Part shown: piece by piece, positions 17,086-25,396 of the stretch | Position numbering within the stretch: position 1 is the first letter of the stretch | How the letters are laid out: each line of letters opens with the position of its first letter | NCBI GenBank assembly: GCA_020853575.1 | Contig: JADYYP010000020.1 | Span: forward strand, 245,717 to 309,716 | Reading direction: 5' to 3' | Length of the DNA stretch: 64,000 nt | Source: Planctomycetota bacterium | GTDB lineage: Bacteria; Planctomycetota; UBA1135; GCA-002686595 | Notes under the pieces: model-generated | What the model was told of the DNA's origin: nothing | The model's input: the letters and a program-made list of their open reading frames with translations, nothing else | Database searches by the model: none | Program-made: the position numbers and the translations under genes

Positions 17086-19935
17086 ATGGTCGCGCGGCGC
17101 GAGCATCTGTGGTGGGCCTCGGGGCTGTTCGTGCTCTCGGGCTCGACCGGGCTCGTGTACGAGACCGTGTGGTTCAAGAGCCTCGGCCATGCATGGGGCA
17201 ACTCGTCGTTGGCGATGGCCAGCGTGGTGGCTTCGTTCCTCTTCGGTCTGGGCCTGGGAGCATGGATCTTCGGCCGCATCGCGGACCGCGTCCGCAGCCC
17301 GCTCGCGCTGTACGGCTGGTGCGAGCTCGCCATCGGCGCGTTCGCGCTGCTGATCCCGCTCGAGATCGGCTGGTTGCTCGAGGGCGCCGCCGGACTGAGC
17401 GTTTCGTGGAGCTCCTCACCGGTGGCGCTCGCGCTCCTGCGTTTCGCGCTGACGCTGGCCGTGATCGGACCGCCCTGTGTGCTGATGGGCGCCACACTGC
17501 CGCTGCTCACACGACAGTTCGCGACCCAGGGCATGTCCGTGGGAGGCTCGACGGCCTGGCTGTACGCGTTCAACAGCCTCGGCGCGGCCTGCGGCGCATG
17601 GTGCGCGGGTTTCTTCATGCTCGAGCGCTTCGGTCTGGCCTGGACCAACGGCCTCGCCGCGGCGCTCAACGCAGCAGTGGGCGTCGGAGCACTGGCGCTC
17701 GCGCCGCGCTTCGCCGCCCCGCTCGGCGCCGCGAGCGAGGAACCGCAGGAAACCGGACTCGACCCGGTGCACCCGCGCTCGTTGGCCTTTGCTGCGCTGG
17801 CCAGTGGCCTGGGTTCGATCACGCTGCAAATGCTCTGGGCGCGCGAGCTGGCTCTGATCGTCGGTGCCACGACCTACGCCTTCAGCGCGACGATCACGGT
17901 GTTCATCCTCGGTCTCGCGCTCGGAAGCCTGTGGTTCCGCGTGAGCTTCGCGACTCGTCGTGCGCCATCCCAGGTCGTGTGCCTCGCGAGCGGACTGGTG
18001 GTCTTGCCCTCGCTCGCATCCGCGGCGGCGGAGCCTGGTCTGGCCGAGCTCGTCGGCCACTTGCGGGTCGCGCGCGCGAGCGGCGCCTTCAACGCGCTCC
18101 TGTGCCTTTCGATCGCGGCCTGCATCCAGTTGCTGCCGGCCATCGGGATGGGGCTGCTGTTTCCTGCACTGGTTCGGCTGTCGCGCGCGAGCGCGACGCA
18201 CGCTGGCCACGCTGTCGCGCGCGTCTACGCCTGGAATACCGTGGGCTCGATCACCGGCGCGGCGACCGCGGCGCTCTTGGTCTTGCCGGCGCTGGGGTCC
18301 TTCTGGAGCACGCGCGCCGCACTGCTCGTGTTCGCCCTGTTGCCGCTGCTGCTGTTCGCGCGCCAAACGCTGGCCCTGGTCACTTCGATCGCCTGCGGTG
18401 CGCTGCTGCTCTCGACTTGGAAGGCACCGGATCCGCTCGCGCTCAACTCCGGCATGTTCCTGTACGGTGCGCAGGCACGCCAGGAACTGAGTGAGCGCAT
18501 GCAGGTCGAGTATTTCCAAGAGGGCGCGGCGTGCAACGTGCTCGTGCTCAGCGGCCAGCTCGGACAGACACCGCGAGACGACGAGCGCGTCGTCAATCTG
18601 CGTGTCAACGGCAAGATCGACGCCAGCACCGGTCAAGACATGCCGATGCAACTGGGGATCGCCTACATCCCACGCTTCCTGCGACCTCGTGCGAGCCGCG
18701 TGGCGGTGATCGGCATGGGATCCGGTGTGACCGCTGGAGCCGCTGCGCTGTTTCCGAACACCGAAGTCACGGTGTGCGAGATCGAGCCCTCGGTCCTGGA
18801 AGCCACGCGCTACTTCGAATCCGTCAACCATCGTCCGCTCGACCGCGGCAACGTGCACACCGTGCTCGACGACGGACGCAGCTATCTGCAGGGTCATCCC
18901 GGGCCATGGGACCTGGTGCTCTCGGAGCCGAGCAACCCGTGGATCGCGGGGATCGCGAGCCTGTTCACCGAGGAGTTCTACACCGCGATCCGCGAGAAGC
19001 TCACGCCGCAAGGCGTGCTGGCGCAGTGGGTCCAGACCTACTCGTTCTCGGTCGACGAGTACGCGCTGGTGGTACGCACGGTCCAGCGCGTGTTCCCCCA
19101 CTGCGCATTCGTCCGCGTGAGCGAATACGACACGCTGCTGCTCGCCGCCAACAGCGAGCTGTTCCCCCCGGGCGCCGCGTTGGACGAGGCCCAGCAGCTC
19201 GTGCTCGCCAGTCCCGAGATCGGCGCTGATCTCGAGCGCTGGTTCGGGACCCGCGACATCCGCTCGATCTTGCTCCCGCGCCTGTGGCTCGACGCGGGCG
19301 GACTGCGGCGCTTCGTCGCCGCGGTCGGCGGAGAGAGCATCAACACCGATCGCAACTTGCAGCTCGAGTTCTCCGCGCCGCGCCGCTTGTTCCACGCACT
19401 CGGCGACCCCAGCGTGCGCACCTTCCAGCTGCTGGCGAGTGCCGTGGATCCCGCGCTGCAACAGCGGCTATGCGCCCAATGGAACTGCGGTCCCGCGCAA
19501 CTTCCTGCGCTGCGTGAATTGAAGACGACGCTGTTCCAGTTCGCTCAGGTCGCTCAGGCGACCGCAATCGTCGAGTTGGGCCTGGCCTACGACCCCGACG
19601 ATCCGGAATTGGCCGTCGATCGCTTGCTGTTCGACGCCTCGGTCACTCGCGAGGAATTCGACGCGCAGTCCGCGCGCATCATCGAAAGCTCACCGCTCGA
19701 GGCGCTGCGGCTCGCGCGCCAACTCGGACAGCTCGCGCAACACAACGCCGCTCGGGTGGTGCTCGAGACGCTGACGACACGGCTCCCGAGCTCCGCCACG
19801 GCCTGGCTGGCGCTGTCCGGCGAGTATCGCGCCCTCGGTCGTGTCGACGACGCCGAGCGCGCGCTGGCCAGAGCCCGCGAGCTCGATCCGATCGACGACC
19901 TGCTGCGCAGTCTGGGCAACGACGCCGAGCGTTGA
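17086..19935 (+). CDS. membrane-anchored spermidine-synthase-like fusion protein with TPR tail
   Basis: 949-aa three-part protein. Residues 1-450 form many membrane helices in an MFS-like arrangement, starting LSGSTGLVYETVW. About residues 480-720 are a spermidine-synthase-type methyltransferase fold with the nucleotide-binding loop VIGMGSGVTAG near 540, DDGRSYL, and SEPSNPWIAGIASLFT. From about 780 to the end helical repeats of TPR type are seen. In true spermidine synthases an aminopropyl group is transferred from decarboxylated SAM to putrescine; in this fused family the substrate is not established. It sits 7 bp after the aminotransferase, probably in one transcript. Confidence 0.8.
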   Translation: MVARREHLWWASGLFVLSGSTGLVYETVWFKSLGHAWGNSSLAMASVVASFLFGLGLGAWIFGRIADRVRSPLALYGWCELAIGAFALLIPLEIGWLLEGAAGLSVSWSSSPVALALLRFALTLAVIGPPCVLMGATLPLLTRQFATQGMSVGGSTAWLYAFNSLGAACGAWCAGFFMLERFGLAWTNGLAAALNAAVGVGALALAPRFAAPLGAASEEPQETGLDPVHPRSLAFAALASGLGSITLQMLWARELALIVGATTYAFSATITVFILGLALGSLWFRVSFATRRAPSQVVCLASGLVVLPSLASAAAEPGLAELVGHLRVARASGAFNALLCLSIAACIQLLPAIGMGLLFPALVRLSRASATHAGHAVARVYAWNTVGSITGAATAALLVLPALGSFWSTRAALLVFALLPLLLFARQTLALVTSIACGALLLSTWKAPDPLALNSGMFLYGAQARQELSERMQVEYFQEGAACNVLVLSGQLGQTPRDDERVVNLRVNGKIDASTGQDMPMQLGIAYIPRFLRPRASRVAVIGMGSGVTAGAAALFPNTEVTVCEIEPSVLEATRYFESVNHRPLDRGNVHTVLDDGRSYLQGHPGPWDLVLSEPSNPWIAGIASLFTEEFYTAIREKLTPQGVLAQWVQTYSFSVDEYALVVRTVQRVFPHCAFVRVSEYDTLLLAANSELFPPGAALDEAQQLVLASPEIGADLERWFGTRDIRSILLPRLWLDAGGLRRFVAAVGGESINTDRNLQLEFSAPRRLFHALGDPSVRTFQLLASAVDPALQQRLCAQWNCGPAQLPALRELKTTLFQFAQVAQATAIVELGLAYDPDDPELAVDRLLFDASVTREEFDAQSARIIESSPLEALRLARQLGQLAQHNAARVVLETLTTRLPSSATAWLALSGEYRALGRVDDAERALARARELDPIDDLLRSLGNDAER

Positions 19936-20002
19936 CGCAGCGCACTCACGCGGAGTCGTAGCACAGTGCGGGCGCGGCCGTCGTGCGCGACGAGCGCACA
20001 GT

Positions 20003-21739
20003 TCAGTGGACGGAATCGCTGCCCACCGTCGTGGACGAGCGCGTTGAAGGTCGATCGGTGCGCAGCAGGGCCAAGAGCTCCGTCGACGATGACGCGCGCA
20101 ACGCGCGCTCGCGGATCTCCGGCACCTGGAAGCTGCGCCCGAGACTCGCCAGGAGCTCGAGTTGCGCACCGTCGTCCTCGACGGGCAAGAGCAGCAGGAA
20201 CACCAACTTGGCGCTCTGGCGATCGTGCGCGTGGAAGTCGATTCCCGCGGCCGAGATCCCGGCCGCCATGCGCGGCGCGGTGAGTCCCTTCAAGCGTGCG
20301 TGCGGCACCGCGATGCCGCTGCCCAGCCCGCTGGGCGAGAGCTCCTCGCGACTCCAGACCGCGTCGGAGATTTCCCGTTCGGCTATCCCGAGCGAGCCGG
20401 CGAGCGCGCGAGACAGCTCGTCGATCGCCGCGCGTCGATCACCCGCGGCAAGGCGCGGGAGGAACGCTCCGCGCACGAAGTAGTCGGCGGCTCGACGCGG
20501 CCCCTTGCGCCCCAACAGGCGTTGCACCACCGGTCCGGCGAACACCGAGGTCACCAAGGCCATGATCACCAGCGCCACGAACATCGGCTCGCCGACGATG
20601 CCGTACTGCAGGGCCAGCAAGCCGAGCACGATCTCCATCGCTCCGCGTGCGTTCATCGCGAAACCCACGGCCCACGCTTCGCGCCAGCTCATTCCGCCCC
20701 AGCGTGCGCCGATCCCGCAGCCCAGGACCTTGCCCACGCAGGCGATCACCAGGATCACCAGACACAACAACGGATCGAACGCACCGACGAAGTCGGTGTG
20801 CAAGCAGATCGAGCCGAAGAACAGGGGCGCGAAAACGCTGCCGACGAACTCCTCGATCCCGTCGCGCTCGCGTTCGCGCAGATGCGAGCTGTCGCCGAGC
20901 GCCACTCCGACCAGGAACGCGCCGAAGATCGCGTGGATTCCGATGAACTCCGTGACCGCTCCCGCGATCAGCGTCACCGTCAGCGCGAAGCCGAGCACAC
21001 CCGCGGGCCAGCTCATGTGTGCCTGTAGCCATGGCAGCATGGAGTGCAGGGCGCGGCGTCCGAGCGTCAGCACGCCGAGCGCGAACGCGATCGTCATCAT
21101 CACCGTGATCCCAGCGGCCGTGCCCTGCGCGTCGGGGTTTTGCAGTTGCGACAACAGCACGCCGAAGACGATCCAGCCCACCAGGTCGTTGCCGATCGCG
21201 GCCGCCATCACGACCATGCCGAAGTCGCTGCGATACAGGTGCAGGTCCATCAGCGTCTTGGCGATCACCGGCAGCGCGGACACCGAAAGCGCCGTGGCGA
21301 AGAACAGGGCGAAGATCTGCCGATCGAGGCCGTCTTCCACGGCCACCAGCGAGGGCGCGAAGTAGGCCGTCGCGTAGCCGATGACGAATGGCACGGCCAG
21401 TCCGAGCGCACCCACGGTGCTCGCGGCCTTGCTCTGGCGCGCGATCGTCTTCAGGTCGATCTCCAGCCCCGCGACGAACAGGAACAGCGCGATCGCGACC
21501 GTCGTCAGCGCGTGGAATCCGATCGCCACCGCTCCGCGCGACGGAAACAGGTACTCGTGCACGCCGGGCGCGACACGACCGAGCACCGTCGAACCCAAGA
21601 CCAACCCGGCGACGATCTCGCCCAGCACCGCGGGCTGCCCCACTCGGCGCGCGAGCTCACTGGCCACCCGCGCGGCTCCGAGGACGACGCCCAGCGCCAG
21701 GAACAGGCGCAGGATTTCGTCGGGGTTCAAGCGATCCAT
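20003..21739 (-). CDS. cation/proton antiporter fused to EIIA-type PTS domain
   Basis: 578-aa protein. Residues 1-410 form about 12-13 membrane helices of the CPA2 (Kef/NapA-like) monovalent cation:proton antiporter family, starting LFLALGVVLGAARV; the ion-site helix reads AIGNDLVGW, with Asn-Asp instead of the Asp-Asp of electrogenic members. Residues about 430-570 form a PTS EIIA (fructose/nitrogen type) domain with the phosphorylatable His480 in GIAVPHAR. The EIIA part may regulate transport by phosphorylation. The frame stays open far upstream, but the ATG at 21739 begins just before the first helix. Short Ser/Thr/Arg tail at the end. Confidence 0.85.
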   Translation of the reverse strand: MDRLNPDEILRLFLALGVVLGAARVASELARRVGQPAVLGEIVAGLVLGSTVLGRVAPGVHEYLFPSRGAVAIGFHALTTVAIALFLFVAGLEIDLKTIARQSKAASTVGALGLAVPFVIGYATAYFAPSLVAVEDGLDRQIFALFFATALSVSALPVIAKTLMDLHLYRSDFGMVVMAAAIGNDLVGWIVFGVLLSQLQNPDAQGTAAGITVMMTIAFALGVLTLGRRALHSMLPWLQAHMSWPAGVLGFALTVTLIAGAVTEFIGIHAIFGAFLVGVALGDSSHLRERERDGIEEFVGSVFAPLFFGSICLHTDFVGAFDPLLCLVILVIACVGKVLGCGIGARWGGMSWREAWAVGFAMNARGAMEIVLGLLALQYGIVGEPMFVALVIMALVTSVFAGPVVQRLLGRKGPRRAADYFVRGAFLPRLAAGDRRAAIDELSRALAGSLGIAEREISDAVWSREELSPSGLGSGIAVPHARLKGLTAPRMAAGISAAGIDFHAHDRQSAKLVFLLLLPVEDDGAQLELLASLGRSFQVPEIRERALRASSSTELLALLRTDRPSTRSSTTVGSDSVH

Positions 21740-22104
21740 GGTCAGGGGTGGGAGGCCGGAGCGGTGCCCGTGAGCCACAGCGCGTTCGAGCTCCGATCGA
21801 GGCGCCCGGCAGAGTACCGCAGCGCCCCCCGCGTCGGACAGCACGCGCGAGCGGCTCGCGTCCGAGTTCCAGCGCCGCGGAGCGAGGTTCGAGCCGGTCC
21901 GAGCGAGCGCGGTTGCACTGCGAGTGAGACAGCGCGCGCGGACACGTTGCCCCCGAGGGTCGACAGGGCTCGAGCTCCCCTCCCGCCCGCGTCGCGCGCG
22001 CCGCTGCGCTCGGCCCGGTTCGGACGTCGAGGCACGCGCTTCGCATTTGGGCCCGCAGCGCCGCGCATCCCGCGGCGCCTTCCACTCTCCGAGGAGCTCC
22101 AACG
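21740..22104. other. divergent intergenic region
   Basis: 365 bases between the minus-strand antiporter and the plus-strand small secreted protein. Very GC-rich; minus-strand frames that stay open across it are Arg/Pro/Ala-rich continuations of the antiporter frame and look noncoding. Holds a promoter-like element for the antiporter (21811-21840) and, at the far end, the GAGGAG ribosome-binding sequence of the next gene. Nothing else recognised. Confidence 0.45.
21811..21840 (-). promoter_or_regulatory. candidate antiporter promoter
   Basis: On the minus strand TGTCCG (21840-21835) and TACTCT (21816-21811) are spaced by 18 bp. The latter belongs to the recurrent TA(C/G)NCT box seen before other genes here. 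The box lies about 70 bases upstream of the antiporter ATG. Confidence 0.28.
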
Positions 22105-22509
22105 ATGAACACCCCCCTGATTCGCTTTGCTTGGTTGGCCCTGACCCTCGCCCCGCTGGCAGCACCGGCCACCGCGAGCGGGAGTGAGCGCCGCGAGCAT
22201 GGCATCCGCAGCGTGGCCGAGTTGCGCGTCGCCCCGCGTCGCGAATGCGTGCCCACACCGCGCTTCCAACCGCCGCGAGTGTGGATTCCGGGGCACTACG
22301 AGACGCGCATCGAGCGCATTTGGGTTCCTGGTGAGCTTCACCGCGAGTGGGTCGCGGCGAGCTTCGAATGGCGCGTGGACGTCTGCGGCCGAAGGGTCTT
22401 CGTCCAGACTCGCCCTGGTTTCTGGCGCACGACGACCGGGCCGAGCCGTCTCGAACAGCGCGAGGTCCGCATTTGGGTTGCGGGGCACTGGATGAGCCAG
22501 GCCTGCTGA
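22105..22509 (+). CDS. small exported protein with repeated WxPG/WVxG motif
   Basis: 134-aa protein with a signal peptide (about residues 1-25, hydrophobic run after MNTPLIR, cleavage near ATASG). The mature part is rich in Arg and Trp and has the phrases VWIPGHYETR, IWVPGELHREW and IWVAGHW, so a short W-x-x-G-H/E repeat recurs three times. Two cysteines may form a disulfide. Related short proteins with WxPGHxx repeats occur as uncharacterised envelope proteins. ATG preceded by GAGGAG 9 bases upstream. A strong terminator hairpin follows. Function unknown. Confidence 0.7.
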   Translation: MNTPLIRFAWLALTLAPLAAPATASGSERREHGIRSVAELRVAPRRECVPTPRFQPPRVWIPGHYETRIERIWVPGELHREWVAASFEWRVDVCGRRVFVQTRPGFWRTTTGPSRLEQREVRIWVAGHWMSQAC

Positions 22510-22572
22510 GCTTCGCGTCACGTGAGGGGGAGCCCGCCGCCGGAAGCCACTGGCGGCAGCTCCTGTGTGGAG

Positions 22573-22610
22573 GGGCCCTCGCGGCACGGTGCCGCGAGGG
22601 CCCGTTGTCT
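22573..22610 (+). terminator. strong terminator hairpin
   Basis: A perfect inverted repeat of 15 bp per arm (22573-22587 and 22589-22603, GGGCCCTCGCGGCAC and its complement), then GTTGTCTTGG. In RNA the loop would open to 3-5 nt. Ends the small exported protein gene. Confidence 0.7.
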
Positions 22611-22729
22611 TGGGGTGACGAGCGAACCCGCGAGCGGCGCAGCACGTCGTAGCCGCATCCGCCGATGGCGCTTATCCTCGGCCCAGGCTCCTTCGCTACG
22701 ACCCACCCCCTCGCTCCGAGAAGCTCCCC

Positions 22730-25285
22730 ATGCACAAGCTCTCTTGGGTGGCGCTGCCGGCGTTCGCGCTCGTCTGCGCGACCCACGGCTACGCCCAGTT
22801 CCAACTCTCGCAGACTCCGACCGGCACCTTGCTCTCGAGTGGTTCCACGGCGTTCCACTCGACCTCCGCACGCGTCCTCGATTGGTCCACGTTCGCCATC
22901 GAGAGCTCCGATGCTCAGATCGCGAGCTGGGGCGAGTCCGACGAGCAGGGGGTGCTGCGGCGCTACTTCGCGATCGAGCCCGCGGGATCCGACCGCGTGG
23001 TCGTGCGTGAGACGAGCTACGAGATCGGCCTGCGGCGCGCGAGTTTCGATCCGGCGCAGGGCGCACCGGACTTCGCGGACTCTCCGTTCGCGGCGCAAGG
23101 TCACGTACATCTCGTGCAGTACTCGACGCAGCCGTTGCTCGAGTACGCGCAGGCCATCGAGGCCGCCGGAGGTGAGGTGTTCGACTTCATCGAGCGTCAC
23201 TCGCACATCGTGCGCGGCTCTGACGATGCACTGGCGCGCATCCGCGCCTTGCCGTTCGTGCGCGCGACCACGCCGTATCACCCGGAATTCAGGGTCGACC
23301 CGGAACTGAGCGATGCACTGCGCGCGGGATCACTCGGGCCAGCGCAGCGTTACCACATCCAGGTCTTCCGGCGCGGCCTGGAAGAGCAGCGAGCCGTTGC
23401 GCAGCGCATCACCGAGCTCGGCGGTTCGGTCGAATTGCTCGTCGCCGAGGGCTTCCGCCTCGATGCGACGCTGACACCCGAAATGCTCGTGCAAGTCGCC
23501 GCGCTCGATCAAGTGCGCTTCATCGACCGTTGGAGCGCTCCCCAGGACGACATGGACATCGTGCGCTCGCTCGGCGGAGCGAACCACATCGAGACGCTCG
23601 CCGGGTTCACCGGACAGGGAGTGCGCGTCGAGGTACTCGACGGTGGCTGCGATCTCGCCCACCCGGACTTCGCTGCTCCGATCTCGCACGGCAGCGTGCC
23701 TTCGGGGACGCATGGCACCTGCACGTCGGGCATCGTTGCCGGGACCGGCGCGAACAACCCGCAAGCGCGCGGCATGTTGCCCTCGGCGAAGCTGGTCGCC
23801 GGTTACTACGGCTCGTACTCGGGCGGGAATCGCTACACCCATACGGCGGAGTTGGTCAATTCGAGCCTGACCTACCAGTGCGTGTTGCAGTCGAACTCGT
23901 GGGGAAGCAGCTGGGTGACCGACTACACCTCCACCTCGGCCGAGATGGACGACATCATCCTGCAGAACGATTTCTTGATCCTGCAGTCGCAGTCGAACTC
24001 GAACTCCACGCAGTCGCGCCCCGAGGCCTGGGCCAAGAACGTGGTCTCGATCGGCGGGATCAACCACCAGGACAACACCAACTACGCCGACGACAGCTGG
24101 GGCGGCGCGAGCATCGGACCGGCCAGTGACGGTCGCATGAAGCCCGACCTGGCCTACTTCTACGACTCGATCCTGTGCAACGACGTGCAAGGCGGAGGCG
24201 GGTACGCCGGGGGCAACTACTACACGGGTTTCGGTGGCACGAGCGCCGCGACGCCGATCTCCGCCGGTCACTTCGGGCTGTTCTTCCAGATGTGGCATGC
24301 GGGTGTTTTCGGCAACGCCCCTGGCACCGGAAGCGTGTTCCAGAGCCGACCGCACTTCACGCTCGCCAAGGCGGCGATGATGAACACCGCGACGCCCTGG
24401 AACTTCAGCGGCAGCACCCACAATCTCTCGCGTGCCAAGCAAGGGCTGGGGCACGCCAACGTCAAGACGCTCTACGACCGTCGCGACAAGACCTTCTTCG
24501 TCAATCAAACCGACGTCGTCTCCAACCTCTCGAGCGTCACCTACAACCTCAATGTGAACGGTGGCGAGCCGGACCTGCGTGTGACGCTGGTCTACCGTGA
24601 CGCCATGGGGGCGGTGAGCTCGTCGCAACACCGCAAGAACGACCTGACGTTGGTCGTCACGTCTCCCGGCGGAACGATCTACTTCGGCAACAACGGATTG
24701 ACCAACGGGCTGTGGTCGACCGCGGGCGGCAGCGCCAACACCAAGGACACCGTCGAGAGCGTGTTCGTGCAGAATCCTGCATCTGGAACCTGGGTGGTCG
24801 AGGTCCGTGGCGACAACGTCAACACCAATCCCCTGACCAACACACCATCGAGCACGACCGATTTCGCACTGTGGGCCACGGGCGTGACCCAGGGACCGGT
24901 GTGCCCGCAGCCGAGTGCGTATTGCACGGCCAAGCTCACTTCGCAGTTCACGCTGCCGCAGATCGGATTCAGCGGCGTGCCGTCGGTCGCGACCAACAAC
25001 TTCCACCTGAAGCTGACTGACGCGCTGCCGAACAAGTCCGCCATCGCGTTCTTCGGGCCGCTGTCGCACTCCGGTCCGTTCCACCACGGCGTGCTGTGCA
25101 CCAAGGCCCCCATCACGCGCTCTCCGATCCTGCAGACCGACGCCGCCAGTGCCGCGGACCTGGCCATACCGGTGACTCCGGCGATGGTCGGAACGACGCG
25201 CTACTACCAATGGTGGTTCCGCGATCCGCAGGACGCGTTCTCCGATGGGCTCTCGAACGGCCTCGAAGTCGAGTTCTGCGACTGA
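22730..25285 (+). CDS. secreted subtilisin-like serine protease (S8) with C-terminal lineage domain
   Basis: 851-aa protein with a signal peptide (cleavage after GYAQ, about residue 23) and a pro-region to about 285. The S8 triad is visible: Asp304 in VEVLDGGCD, His328 in SGTHGTCTSGI, and Ser505 in GFGGTSAATP. A jelly-roll region like a proprotein-convertase P domain follows (about 590-715). The last 125 residues start with a cysteine-rich linker (CPQPSAYCTAK) and end with a RDPQDAFSDGLSNGL-type segment; it looks like a C-terminal module appended to secreted proteins. It likely digests extracellular protein. ATG start chosen for its signal peptide. Confidence 0.9.
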   Translation: MHKLSWVALPAFALVCATHGYAQFQLSQTPTGTLLSSGSTAFHSTSARVLDWSTFAIESSDAQIASWGESDEQGVLRRYFAIEPAGSDRVVVRETSYEIGLRRASFDPAQGAPDFADSPFAAQGHVHLVQYSTQPLLEYAQAIEAAGGEVFDFIERHSHIVRGSDDALARIRALPFVRATTPYHPEFRVDPELSDALRAGSLGPAQRYHIQVFRRGLEEQRAVAQRITELGGSVELLVAEGFRLDATLTPEMLVQVAALDQVRFIDRWSAPQDDMDIVRSLGGANHIETLAGFTGQGVRVEVLDGGCDLAHPDFAAPISHGSVPSGTHGTCTSGIVAGTGANNPQARGMLPSAKLVAGYYGSYSGGNRYTHTAELVNSSLTYQCVLQSNSWGSSWVTDYTSTSAEMDDIILQNDFLILQSQSNSNSTQSRPEAWAKNVVSIGGINHQDNTNYADDSWGGASIGPASDGRMKPDLAYFYDSILCNDVQGGGGYAGGNYYTGFGGTSAATPISAGHFGLFFQMWHAGVFGNAPGTGSVFQSRPHFTLAKAAMMNTATPWNFSGSTHNLSRAKQGLGHANVKTLYDRRDKTFFVNQTDVVSNLSSVTYNLNVNGGEPDLRVTLVYRDAMGAVSSSQHRKNDLTLVVTSPGGTIYFGNNGLTNGLWSTAGGSANTKDTVESVFVQNPASGTWVVEVRGDNVNTNPLTNTPSSTTDFALWATGVTQGPVCPQPSAYCTAKLTSQFTLPQIGFSGVPSVATNNFHLKLTDALPNKSAIAFFGPLSHSGPFHHGVLCTKAPITRSPILQTDAASAADLAIPVTPAMVGTTRYYQWWFRDPQDAFSDGLSNGLEVEFCD

Positions 25286-25334
25286 CGCACTGGCCCTCGA
25301 GCGCTTCGGAGGCCAGCGCAGGAGCGCACCTAAA

Positions 25335-25375
25335 CAGGACCGCCGGGCGCAGATGCTCGGCGGTCCTGCTTTTCC
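25335..25375 (+). terminator. Rho-independent terminator after the S8 protease
   Basis: 14-bp stem (25335-25348 with 25355-25368, one G-T wobble), 6-nt loop, followed by TGCTTTT. Textbook layout, 50 bases after the protease stop. Confidence 0.8.
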
Positions 25376-25396
25376 CCGACGTGCGCGCTACGCTTC

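Noticed and set aside
21740..23281. Upstream continuation of the antiporter frame to over 1000 residues
   Set aside because: The extra part is Arg/Ser/Pro-rich, overlaps two plus-strand genes, and the antiporter domain begins at the ATG 21739.
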